In this document: positions 1 to 8,058 of the stretch, piece after piece
How the letters are laid out: the number at the start of each line of letters is the position of its first letter
How positions within the stretch are numbered: position 1 is the stretch's first letter
Assembly (NCBI GenBank): GCA_902783545.1
Contig: CACZRD010000147.1
Coordinates: 1-35,090, forward strand
DNA: 35,090 nt
From: an uncultured Bacteroidales bacterium
GTDB taxonomy: Bacteria; Bacteroidota; Bacteroidia; Bacteroidales; Paludibacteraceae
Direction of reading: 5' to 3'
Position numbers and translations under genes: made by a program
The notes under the pieces: model-generated
What the model was told of the DNA's origin: nothing
Databases searched by the model: none
Seen by the model: only the letters and a program-made list of their open reading frames with translations

Positions 1-1821
1 ACGCTGGCATACAACTACAACACGCAAGTGCTGGTTACTGCCGGTCAGACCAATGACGGTACGATTGAGTACAGTCTGGATCCGAATCTGTTAGACAGCT
101 GGAGCGCCGATCTGCCGCAGGCAATGAATGCCGGCACGTACGCGGTTAACTACCGTGTGATCGGCGACGCTAACCACTTCGACTCGATCGTTCCGGCTCC
201 GGTAACTGTTACGATAGCCAAACGCGATATCGAGGTTACGGCTCCTGTAGCATACGACACCCTCGTATATAACGCTCTGGCACAGACGCTGGCAGCTGCC
301 GGTAGTGCGGACTTCAGCACGATGGAGTATACCCTGACGCCTGACAACGGCGAGGGCTGGTCGGCTGATATGCCGCAGGCTATGAACGCCGGCACGTACA
401 CTATATACTACCGCGTACAGGGTGACAACAACCACAACGACTATCCGGCACATAGCATAGCAGCTACCATCGCGCAGGCTCCGCTCACCATCACGGCTGA
501 GAATAAGGAGGTCATCTACGGCGATGCTGCACCGGAGTTCACCGCTACGTACAGCGGCTGGCAGGGGCAGGACGATGCTTCCGTCGTTAGCGACCTGAAG
601 ATCAGTTCTGATTATGCCGTAGGCAGCAGCGTCGGCACGTACGCCATCGTTCCGGGCGAGGCTTCGGCACTCAACTACGCCATGAGCTACATCAACGGTA
701 CACTGACCGTCAACAAGGCGAAGGTATCTGTCATCAACGCTGAGGCACAGAAAGCCAAGTTCGCTGACGGACATGCTGTAGCTGTCGTACTGAACCAAGG
801 TACGCTCGACGGTGTCAAACTCAATGATGCAGTAACGCATGTCACCACCGCCGCCTTCAGCAGCGCTGAGGTAGCCGAGAACCTGACTATCACCTTGTTC
901 TACGAGCTGCAAGGCGATGAGGCACTGCTTGCTAACTACCTGCTTGAACCGACATCGGAGATCTTCAGTGAAGAGGGCGTGATCATCGAGCCGTTCCTCC
1001 CGGATAACGAGGGCAAACCGGAAGACGAGGAAGCGAAGATTCAGGAGGGCATAGAGGTTTACGCTTACGGCTATTGCACCGGCACAGGCTACAGCCTCAA
1101 CTACCATCTGAACAGCGGTAACCCCGACCAGTACAAGATTGAGTTCGAGGACAGCCGCTTCGACGATGTGGCGTATGAGGAAACCAAGATCGCCAGTAGT
1201 GACGGACATATTGACATCGAGATTCCGGACGGTCTGCCTACAGGCGACTACAAGATGAGTGTCACCTTCCGCGACAGCCGCTTCCCGTGGCTGGAGAGCA
1301 AGGCATTCGATGTGACGTTCCACGTCAACCTGCCCGAGACATACGTCAAACCGCTGTTTAACAACACGATCATCCTTGTGGATACCTGCGAGTGCATGAC
1401 CGACATCCAGTGGTATCACCGTGCAGACGCAACCAAGACATGGCAACCTGTTGCGGGAGCTACCGGTCATTACCTCCACGTGGACGGCCAACTCACCGGC
1501 GAGTACTTCGTGGCTGCCAAGATGAACGGCGTGCCGACCTATACCTGCGGTCAGGAAGACATGCAGACGCTCTACGGCGCTGACAACAACCGCCAGGCGA
1601 AAGTGAGAGCATATCCGAACCCGGTAGTGAACACCACCACGGTTTCGATCGAGAACTCGGATAGCTACGAGCACAACCTGCGCATCGTTAACCTGATGGG
1701 TATAGAGGTGATGAACACCACCTTCGAGGGAGACGATACCGTTGTCAACATGGACGGCTACGTAACGGGTAACTACACGATATCCGTGGACGGCATTGCA
1801 GTTAAGGTTCTCAAACAATAA
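1..1821 (+). CDS. MBG-domain surface/secreted protein with type IX secretion sorting domain (5' end cut off)
   Basis: The frame is open from base 1, so the N-terminus, including any signal peptide, lies outside the window. Two related modules repeat with an 86-residue period (Trp codons at nt 100 and 358; both carry PQAMNAGTY and then YRV-GD-NH-D). A third module around nt 480-715 has the MBG pattern (LTITAENKEVIYGD ... GTYAI ... NYAMSYINGTLTV). A linker and a Cys-containing beta-rich module follow (nt about 1050-1570). The last 75 residues look like a type A sorting domain: YPNPV near nt 1610, then NLMGIEV, GNYTISVDG and a Lys-rich end. In this family the tail directs export through the type IX system and attachment to the surface. 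Function of the exported part is unknown; adhesin or matrix protein is inference. An OmpA-family gene follows after 18 nt, so the two are probably cotranscribed. Confidence 0.85.
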   Translation, partial: TLAYNYNTQVLVTAGQTNDGTIEYSLDPNLLDSWSADLPQAMNAGTYAVNYRVIGDANHFDSIVPAPVTVTIAKRDIEVTAPVAYDTLVYNALAQTLAAAGSADFSTMEYTLTPDNGEGWSADMPQAMNAGTYTIYYRVQGDNNHNDYPAHSIAATIAQAPLTITAENKEVIYGDAAPEFTATYSGWQGQDDASVVSDLKISSDYAVGSSVGTYAIVPGEASALNYAMSYINGTLTVNKAKVSVINAEAQKAKFADGHAVAVVLNQGTLDGVKLNDAVTHVTTAAFSSAEVAENLTITLFYELQGDEALLANYLLEPTSEIFSEEGVIIEPFLPDNEGKPEDEEAKIQEGIEVYAYGYCTGTGYSLNYHLNSGNPDQYKIEFEDSRFDDVAYEETKIASSDGHIDIEIPDGLPTGDYKMSVTFRDSRFPWLESKAFDVTFHVNLPETYVKPLFNNTIILVDTCECMTDIQWYHRADATKTWQPVAGATGHYLHVDGQLTGEYFVAAKMNGVPTYTCGQEDMQTLYGADNNRQAKVRAYPNPVVNTTTVSIENSDSYEHNLRIVNLMGIEVMNTTFEGDDTVVNMDGYVTGNYTISVDGIAVKVLKQ

Positions 1822-1823
1822 TG

Positions 1824-1831
1824 AAAGGAGG
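1824..1831 (+). promoter_or_regulatory. Strong Shine-Dalgarno sequence (AAAGGAGG) for the OmpA-family gene
   Basis: AAAGGAGG ends 8 nt before the ATG at 1840 and begins 3 nt after the stop codon of the upstream gene. Bacteroidota genes usually lack such a motif, and the other starts in this window show nothing as complete. It supports 1840 as the start. Confidence 0.7.
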
Positions 1832-1839
1832 ATATCATT

Positions 1840-3327
1840 ATGAAAACAAATCGAATTATAGTATTGTTCGCAGCTGTGGCACTGACCATATCGGTCAGCG
1901 CCCAGCAGAGCGTGCATGATAATTATGTAGGCGTTAACTTCGGCGGTGGCCTTAACACGATGCTCTACAAGACTGCCAACGGTCAGAATAGTGTAGGCTG
2001 CGGCTTCGATGCCGGATTGTTCTACGGACATTTCTTCAACGAGTGGGCTGGTCTGGGAGCCGGTGTCAACTACTCATGGGCGAATGCGTACGCCACGTAC
2101 AACTGGCAGGAGGTGACGCCGGGATTGACTCACCCCAGTAATCCCAACACGCCTTATACGCTCACCGCAGGCTTCAGTCAGTTTGTGGAGCGTCAGAATG
2201 TAGGCATACTCAGTATCCCTGTGGAGGCATTGTTCCGCAAGGCGTTCAACGACCGCATAGCCCTCATCGGCGGCGTGGGTCTGTCGCTCGACCTGCCCAT
2301 CCACGGCGCGTACATCGCTAAGGGTGGCTCGTACAGCACCACAGGCGTCTTCCCCGCTATCGGTAGTTATGTGCTCAGCGATATGCCCGAGCACGGCTTC
2401 AGCACGTACGAAACAACCCAAGGCGCCAAGATCAACAACCGCGCCAAGGTCGGAGCATCACTCATCGGTGACATAGGTGCACGCTTCGCACTCAATGACA
2501 ATTGGGGACTGTATGTCGGCGTGAACGTTGCATACGGATTTACCAACATGCTTGCTTCTGCCAAGACCGAGGAGATGATCATGGTCAATGCCGTCAACCC
2601 GGCAGTGATCGACTACCGCGGCACCTTCGACAGCAACGAGACCGCCAAGGCGAACCTGCTGCGTTGCGGACTGAAGATCGCTATCGACTTCGGATGGCCG
2701 GCGGCTAACAAGAAAGCCGAACAGGAACGTCTGGCTAAGGAGGAGGCGGATCGTCTGGCAGCAGAACAGGCTGCTGCAGAACGCGCTGAGGCAGAACGTA
2801 TAGCTAAGGAAGAAGCTGAGCAACGCGCTAAAGTTGAGGCTGAACGCAAAGCCCAAGCAGAAGCCGAGGCTAAAGCTAAAGCTGAAGCCGAAAAAGCCAA
2901 AGCCGAAGCAGAAGCTATGGCGCAAGCCGATGCCGCAGCGCAGGCACGTGCCGCGAGAGTGGCGCATGTCAACTCCCTCAAAGAGAAAGGCGAGAGCGTG
3001 ACTGTTCACTTCGAGACAGGCGCTGACGAACTGCAGTTCAAATCCGGAGAGCAAGAAATAGTGGACGAGATTTGCGAGGTAATGGTGGAAGAACCATCAC
3101 TGCGCATCATCATCACCGGACACACCGACAATAGCGGCGATCCCGAAAAGAACCTGCGTTACTTTGGCAAGAAGCGCGCAGAGAGCCTCAAGGCATATAT
3201 GGTTAGCAAGGGCGTATCCGCCGACCAGATTAAGTGCGAGAGCAAGGGCGATAAAGAACCCGTCGCGGACAACAACACACGCGAAGGACGTGCCCTCAAT
3301 CGCCGCGCGAACATCCGGTTCGAATAA
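1840..3327 (+). CDS. OmpA-family outer-membrane protein with TolA-like coiled-coil linker
   Basis: 495 residues. Residues 1-21 are a signal peptide ending VSAQQ. Residues about 22-285 are a Gly/aromatic-rich membrane-barrel-like region (VGVNFGGGLNTML, GLGAGVNYSW, WGLYVGVNVAYGF). Residues about 288-380 are a nearly uninterrupted Ala/Glu/Lys/Arg helix (KAEAEAKAKAEAE pattern) resembling TolA. Residues about 385-495 are an OmpA C-terminal domain with GHTDNSGD, an RAESLKAYMV helix and a terminal NRRANIRF. Known for the family: this last domain binds peptidoglycan diaminopimelate. The inferred role is to tie the outer membrane to the wall across an unusually long spacer. The gene follows the surface-protein gene by 18 nt and is closed by a hairpin terminator at 3365. 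The barrel assignment rests on composition only. Confidence 0.88.
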   Translation: MKTNRIIVLFAAVALTISVSAQQSVHDNYVGVNFGGGLNTMLYKTANGQNSVGCGFDAGLFYGHFFNEWAGLGAGVNYSWANAYATYNWQEVTPGLTHPSNPNTPYTLTAGFSQFVERQNVGILSIPVEALFRKAFNDRIALIGGVGLSLDLPIHGAYIAKGGSYSTTGVFPAIGSYVLSDMPEHGFSTYETTQGAKINNRAKVGASLIGDIGARFALNDNWGLYVGVNVAYGFTNMLASAKTEEMIMVNAVNPAVIDYRGTFDSNETAKANLLRCGLKIAIDFGWPAANKKAEQERLAKEEADRLAAEQAAAERAEAERIAKEEAEQRAKVEAERKAQAEAEAKAKAEAEKAKAEAEAMAQADAAAQARAARVAHVNSLKEKGESVTVHFETGADELQFKSGEQEIVDEICEVMVEEPSLRIIITGHTDNSGDPEKNLRYFGKKRAESLKAYMVSKGVSADQIKCESKGDKEPVADNNTREGRALNRRANIRFE

Positions 3328-3364
3328 TAGCTCATGTAAATGAGTGAATAATCTTTTTCAGAAG

Positions 3365-3396
3365 CTCCCGTGACTGCGAAGCCACGGGAGTTTTTT
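3365..3396 (+). terminator. Intrinsic terminator after the OmpA-family gene
   Basis: CTCCCGTG (3365-3372) pairs perfectly with CACGGGAG (3383-3390) around a 10-nt loop and is followed by six T. It separates the adhesin/OmpA transcript from parE. Confidence 0.88.
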
Positions 3397-3437
3397 GACT
3401 GAAAAATGCACGTGCATGCAATTTTTCTTCGCAAATA

Positions 3438-3469
3438 TTTGCAAATGCGCATTTTTTTTTGTACTTTTG
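3438..3469 (+). promoter_or_regulatory. Bacteroidota promoter for parE
   Basis: TTTG (3438-3441), 20 nt, TACTTTTG (3462-3469), 30 nt before the parE ATG. The -33 box sits in a 12-nt palindrome, GCAAATATTTGC (3431-3442). Another palindrome, TGCACGTGCA, lies at 3407-3416. Either could be an operator, but this is unproven. Confidence 0.8.
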
Positions 3470-3499
3470 TAGGCAAATTGCGTAAAAGGGCTTAATCTT

Positions 3500-5377
3500 A
3501 TGGCAGAGAACTATAACGAAGACAACATTATCCATCTTGACGACAGAGAACACATCCGTCGTCGTCCGGGTATGTACATCGGCAAACTCGGTGACGGTAG
3601 CCATTCGGACGACGGAATATACGTGCTGATCAAGGAGACGATAGACAACTCGATCGACGAGTACCGCATGGGCGAGGGAAAGGTGATAGACGTCACCGTA
3701 GCCGACGGCCGCGTCATCGTGCGCGACTACGGACGAGGCATACCCTTGGGCAAGATGGTAGATGCCGTATCGATCCTGAACACCGGTGGTAAGTACGACA
3801 GCAAGGCGTTCAAGAAATCCGTCGGACTGAACGGCGTGGGTACAAAAGCCGTGAACGCGCTGTCGAAGGAGTTCGTCGTGGAGTCCGTGCGCGAGGGCAA
3901 GCTGCGCCGTGCGACATTCAAGCAAGGCAGACTGGTCAACGACACGGATATCATCGATGCGCCCGAGACGATGAAACGCGGTACGCGCATAGAGTTCGTG
4001 CCGGATGATACGAAAGGGCTGTTCGAGAACTATCAGTTCCGCGACGATTATATCGAGACGATGATGCGTAACTACGCGTATCTGAACACCGGTCTGACGC
4101 TGAACTACAACGGTCGGAAGTTCCTGTCAAAGAACGGATTGCTCGATCTGCTGACCGAGACGATGACCGTCGAGCCGTTGTATCCGATCATCCATATCGT
4201 GGGCGAGGATATAGAGATTGCCCTGACGCACACCGACCAGACAGGCGAGGAGTACCACTCGTTCGTCAACGGCCAGCACACCATACAGGGCGGTACGCAC
4301 CAAGCTGCCTACCGCGAGGCGATAGGACGTACGATCAAGGAGTTCTACGGCAAGAACCAGGATCTGAGTGATATACGTAACGGCATAGTCGGCGCTATAG
4401 CGATCAATGTCGAGGAGCCGGTGTTCGAGAGCCAGACGAAGGTGAAGTTAGGCTCGAAAGACATGAGCCCCACGGGCGGCGTGTCGGTGAACAAGTTCGT
4501 GAACGACTTCGTAGGTCTGCAGCTCGACAACTACCTGCACAAGCACCCCGAGGTGACCGAGGTGATGCTCAAGAAGATCCAGGACTCGGAGCGTGAGCGC
4601 AAAGCCATAGCCGGTGTGACGAAAGCAGCACGTGAGCGTTCGAAGAAGAACCTGCTGAACAACCCCAAGCTCCGTGACTGCCAGATTCACTTCAACGACG
4701 CCAAACCTGTGCGTTCGTCGAAAGATGCCGAGGATGATCTGAGGGATGAGACGTGCATCTTCATCACCGAGGGTCTGTCGGCATCGGGCAGCATAACCAA
4801 GAGCCGCGATGTGCGCACGCAGGCGGTGTTCTCGCTGCGAGGCAAACCGCTGAACAGCTACGGACTGAGCAAATCCGTCGTATATGAAAACGAGGAGTTC
4901 AACTGTCTGCAATCGGCACTGAACATCGAGGACGGCTTGGATGAGCTGCGCTATAACAAAGTGATCATCGCTACCGATGCCGATGTCGATGGTATGCACA
5001 TCCGGCTGCTGATGCTGACGTTCTTCCTACAGTTCTTCCCCGACCTGGTCAAGAAAGGGCACGTGTATATACTGCAGACGCCATTGTTCCGCGTCAAAAA
5101 CAAGAAAGAGACGCGCTACTGCTACAGCGAGGAGGAGCGACTGAAGGCGATAGACGAGATCTCGACGCCGGAGATCACACGATTCAAAGGTCTGGGAGAG
5201 ATCTCGCCGGATGAGTTCAAAGGGTTCATTGGACAGGAGATACGTCTCGATCAAGTGACGCTGCGCAAGGAAGATGCGGTGGGTGATCTGCTGAACTTCT
5301 TTATGGGCAAGAACACGTCGGAGCGTCAGGACTTTATCATCAACAATTTGGTTGTGGAGGAGGACGATGTGGAGTAA
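3500..5377 (+). CDS. parE: DNA topoisomerase IV subunit B (ParE)
   Basis: 625 residues. This is the ATPase subunit that, with ParC, passes DNA duplexes to decatenate chromosomes. The GHKL ATPase signatures are visible: [11 protein letters not shown] (about 45-55), DYGRGIP (76-82), GGKYD and [14 protein letters not shown] (96-122). The TOPRIM part has E424 in ITEGLSASG and D493/D495/D497 in ATDADVDG. Length and sequence style match Bacteroidota ParE rather than GyrB. One oddity: residue 426, Asp in the EGDSA motif of the families I know, is Leu here (codon CTG, 4775-4777). ParC is not in the window. The start at 3500 fits the promoter and the family N-terminus (NEDNI then [16 protein letters not shown]). 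The next gene overlaps the 3' end by 11 nt. Confidence 0.93.
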   Translation: MAENYNEDNIIHLDDREHIRRRPGMYIGKLGDGSHSDDGIYVLIKETIDNSIDEYRMGEGKVIDVTVADGRVIVRDYGRGIPLGKMVDAVSILNTGGKYDSKAFKKSVGLNGVGTKAVNALSKEFVVESVREGKLRRATFKQGRLVNDTDIIDAPETMKRGTRIEFVPDDTKGLFENYQFRDDYIETMMRNYAYLNTGLTLNYNGRKFLSKNGLLDLLTETMTVEPLYPIIHIVGEDIEIALTHTDQTGEEYHSFVNGQHTIQGGTHQAAYREAIGRTIKEFYGKNQDLSDIRNGIVGAIAINVEEPVFESQTKVKLGSKDMSPTGGVSVNKFVNDFVGLQLDNYLHKHPEVTEVMLKKIQDSERERKAIAGVTKAARERSKKNLLNNPKLRDCQIHFNDAKPVRSSKDAEDDLRDETCIFITEGLSASGSITKSRDVRTQAVFSLRGKPLNSYGLSKSVVYENEEFNCLQSALNIEDGLDELRYNKVIIATDADVDGMHIRLLMLTFFLQFFPDLVKKGHVYILQTPLFRVKNKKETRYCYSEEERLKAIDEISTPEITRFKGLGEISPDEFKGFIGQEIRLDQVTLRKEDAVGDLLNFFMGKNTSERQDFIINNLVVEEDDVE

Positions 5378-5651
5378 TGACAGCGGTTGCTGCGGTGCGC
5401 ATGAGAACTGCGAGAAAGGATTACGGATCTTGCGTGACGAGAGCCTGTACTACAACGACGAGGAGCTCGACGCCTACAAAGGCATAGCACCGGAGGACTA
5501 TACGCCGGAGCAGGCTGCGGAGATACGCGAGGTGTTTGAGACGCTTAGGGACGAGGAAGTGAGCGACTGGATATGTGCCATGCAGGCACGTGGCATCAAC
5601 CTGCCACCGGATGTAAGGGAAGAAGCGTTGCTGTTCATGCAGCGCCAATAG
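5367..5651 (+). CDS. Small conserved-looking protein with N-terminal Cys/His cluster
   Basis: 94 residues, no signal peptide or membrane segment. The N-terminus holds C8, C9, H12 and C15 (GCCGAHENC), a possible metal site. The rest is acidic and helical ([28 protein letters not shown]). ATG 5367 overlaps the parE stop by 11 nt, which implies coupled translation; another in-frame ATG at 5352 would lie deeper in parE. The last 17 nt overlap the end of the opposite-strand transporter gene. I recall similar small proteins in Bacteroidales but cannot give a function. Confidence 0.72.
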   Translation: MWSNDSGCCGAHENCEKGLRILRDESLYYNDEELDAYKGIAPEDYTPEQAAEIREVFETLRDEEVSDWICAMQARGINLPPDVREEALLFMQRQ

Positions 5652-6567
5652 CCAAACAGATCAGTCCGGCACAGATACCGATCATACAGAGCACCTTACG
5701 CCACGGGTTAGACTCGTGGAGGAAGAGTAAGCCGTAGGCAAAACCGATAACCGCGCCGCCACGGCGGATGGTGCTCACGACAGCAATCATCGAGTCGGGG
5801 TCGCGGAGCGCGAGCATATACACATTATCACTGATAACCAAGAACACGCTGATCAGCAGCACCGGCAGCAAGGCTTTGAGCGGTACAGGCTGCGGCTTGG
5901 GCTGGTTATGAGCACTACGTTTGCCATCGTTGATGGCAGTATTCACCACAAACACAATCAGCATCATTGCAGCCTGGTAGAATGTGTACCAGACTTGTAC
6001 TGCGTTGTGGTCGTAGCGGCGCATGAGGTACTTGTCATACAATCCCGAGCATGCGCCGATAAGGATCGCCAGCGCGAGACAGATATAATAGCGTTTGTCC
6101 TCGCTGTCACGCCTCACCTCCCGACGCTCGCGGAACGAGAAGACGAAGATTGTCCCGATCGCCAACAGCACACCAGCCCATTGCCAACTATTCAGTCTCT
6201 CCTCGAACAGCAGCAGGGCGCCGATGAGTGTCCACATAGGTCGCGTAGCCTGCATCGGGCTGACGACAGATATAGGCAGGTGCTTGAGCGATATGTACGC
6301 GAAGATCCAACTGCTGAGCACGATGACGGACTTGAGCAGCGTGTAGAGATGTGCCTGCCAGTCCAGCTTGGGCACATACAGCAGCGTGCCGGCCATCGTC
6401 TCGGGGAAGTAAGTCGATAGTGCGAGCGGTACAGCGAGTATAGCCGACGAGAAAAGAATGCTGAATGTCAGGACAGAGATCACCGGCAGATCGTGCAGGG
6501 CGATCTTCTTGCTCACGTCATAGAAACCCAAGCACAGCGCAGAGATAAACGCAAGAAGAGTCCACAT
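5635..6567 (-). CDS. EamA/DMT-family transporter
   Basis: 310 residues, nearly all hydrophobic, with about ten predicted membrane helices in two halves separated near residue 150 by a charged loop (RERREVRRDSEDKRYY). This is the two-EamA-domain layout of drug/metabolite transporters. PMQATRPMWTLIGALLLFEERLN in the first half and IAVVSTIRRGGAVIGF with LFLHESN in the second match the conserved end-of-helix patterns of the family. Substrate cannot be read from sequence. It starts 21 nt after the DUF1846 gene, probably the last gene of the lipoprotein-mpl-DUF1846 unit. Its final 17 nt overlap the converging small gene at 5367-5651, and no hairpin terminator is visible. Confidence 0.87.
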   Translation of the reverse strand: MWTLLAFISALCLGFYDVSKKIALHDLPVISVLTFSILFSSAILAVPLALSTYFPETMAGTLLYVPKLDWQAHLYTLLKSVIVLSSWIFAYISLKHLPISVVSPMQATRPMWTLIGALLLFEERLNSWQWAGVLLAIGTIFVFSFRERREVRRDSEDKRYYICLALAILIGACSGLYDKYLMRRYDHNAVQVWYTFYQAAMMLIVFVVNTAINDGKRSAHNQPKPQPVPLKALLPVLLISVFLVISDNVYMLALRDPDSMIAVVSTIRRGGAVIGFAYGLLFLHESNPWRKVLCMIGICAGLICLAIGAA

Positions 6568-6588
6568 AGGGCGTGTTCTGTCCGGGGA

Positions 6589-8058
6589 TTACTTGACGGC
6601 AGGGTCGGTTGTGAGATCGATACCGAGTTTGCGGAACGTGTTGGCATCCACCTCCTTGAGCATGACTGTGGAGTGCGCCTGACAGCCGTTGAGCATAGGC
6701 AGTGTAGCCAGTGCCCGGCGGCAGTTGTCGTCATTAAGCGAGAGCACGGACAGCGCCACGAGCACCTCGTCGGTATGCAGACGCGGGTTACGGCCGTGCA
6801 GGTAACCGATCTTTGTGTTCTGTATAGGCTCGATCATCTCTTGCGGGATGAGTTTGATGGCGTGGTCGATACCCGCCAGCTCCTTCATCGCGTTCAGCAG
6901 CAATGCCGCCGACGAGCCGAGCAGAGGTCCTGCTTCGGATGTGATGATCCGTCCGTCATGCAGCTCGATAGCTGCGCAGTGGGTGTACGGACGGTAACCT
7001 GTCAGCGCATGCCGCTCGCGCGCCGCAACGACCGTGCTGCGGTATGAGGTGTTGATACCTACCTGCTTCTGCAGCAGGGCGATCTTCTGAATCTCGCTGT
7101 CATTGACCGCGCCGCGTGCCATGCGACACAGGGCTTGGAAGTACCGGCGGATGATCTCTTGCTTGCTCGCCTCGCATACCGCAGCGTCATCCTCGATGCA
7201 GAAACCAACCATATTCACGCCCATGTCAGTAGGCGACTTGTACGGGCTGCGACCGTAGATAGAGGTGAACAGCGCATCCAGCACGGGGAAGATCTCGATG
7301 TCGCGGTTGTAGTTAACTGCCGTCTTGCCGTATGCCTCGAGGTGGAAGGGGTCGATCATGTTCACGTCCTGGATATCCGCCGTAGCGGCTTCGTAGGCGA
7401 CGTTCAGCGGGTGCTTGAGGGGCAGACTCCACACGGGGAAAGTCTCGAACTTAGCATAACCCGCCTCGCGCCCGCGCGCATGTTCATTATATAACTGACT
7501 CAAGCAGACAGCCATCTTCCCGCTACCGGGACCCGGGGCTGTGACTACCACCAGCGGGCGGGTCGTCTCGACATAATCATCCTTGCCAAAACCCTCGTCC
7601 GAGGCGATCTTCTCGACATTATGCGGGTAGCCCTCGATGGTGTAATGGTAATAGACACGTATGCCCTGCCTCTCCAGACGCAGGCGGTAGTCATCCGCCG
7701 AACGCTGACCGGAATAATGGGTGACGACCACCGCCGACACCATGAACCCGCGCTCGATGAACGCCTCGCGCAGACGCAGCACATCCTCGTCGTAGGTGAT
7801 GCCGAGGTCTTGGCGCACCTTGTTGCGCTCGATGTCCTGTGCGGAGAGGACGATGATGATCTCCATCAGATCGCTCAGCTGCGTGAGCATGTGCAGCTTG
7901 CTGTCCGGCAGAAAGCCCGGCAGCACACGGCTGGCGTGCATGTCGTCAAAGAGCTTGCCGCCGAGCTCGAGGTAGAGTTTGTTGCCAAACTGCGCTATAC
8001 GCTCGCGGATGTGCTCCGACTGAATGCGGATGTATTTGTCGTTGTTGAATGCCGTCAT
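6589..8058 (-). CDS. DUF1846 family protein
   Basis: 489 residues, the usual size for DUF1846. Recognised from the start (AFNNDKYIRIQSEHIRERI), KLYLELGGKLFDDMHASRVLPGF and a central P-loop-like TAPGPGSGKMAVCLSQLYN (about residues 175-193). A conserved block NMIDPFHLEAYGKTAVNYNRDIEIFP follows. The P-loop-like Gly-rich turn suggests nucleotide or phosphate binding, but the family has no settled activity. The ATG overlaps the mpl stop as ATGA, a sign of translational coupling, so a link to cell-wall recycling is possible though only by context. Confidence 0.88.
   Translation of the reverse strand: MTAFNNDKYIRIQSEHIRERIAQFGNKLYLELGGKLFDDMHASRVLPGFLPDSKLHMLTQLSDLMEIIIVLSAQDIERNKVRQDLGITYDEDVLRLREAFIERGFMVSAVVVTHYSGQRSADDYRLRLERQGIRVYYHYTIEGYPHNVEKIASDEGFGKDDYVETTRPLVVVTAPGPGSGKMAVCLSQLYNEHARGREAGYAKFETFPVWSLPLKHPLNVAYEAATADIQDVNMIDPFHLEAYGKTAVNYNRDIEIFPVLDALFTSIYGRSPYKSPTDMGVNMVGFCIEDDAAVCEASKQEIIRRYFQALCRMARGAVNDSEIQKIALLQKQVGINTSYRSTVVAARERHALTGYRPYTHCAAIELHDGRIITSEAGPLLGSSAALLLNAMKELAGIDHAIKLIPQEMIEPIQNTKIGYLHGRNPRLHTDEVLVALSVLSLNDDNCRRALATLPMLNGCQAHSTVMLKEVDANTFRKLGIDLTTDPAVK

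Noticed and set aside
91..2031. Long open frame (646 codons) on the minus strand opposite the surface protein and OmpA gene
   Set aside because: It lies opposite two genes with clear family motifs, has no recognisable domains, and its composition (His/Val/Arg-rich) is that of a codon-bias shadow. Similar shadows opposite mpl, cysS, glgB, murF and typA were dropped for the same reason.
3500..5377. Reading this gene as gyrB
   Set aside because: Length, N-terminus and the [23 protein letters not shown] block fit Bacteroidota ParE; GyrB in these bacteria is longer. Some doubt remains since parC is not adjacent.
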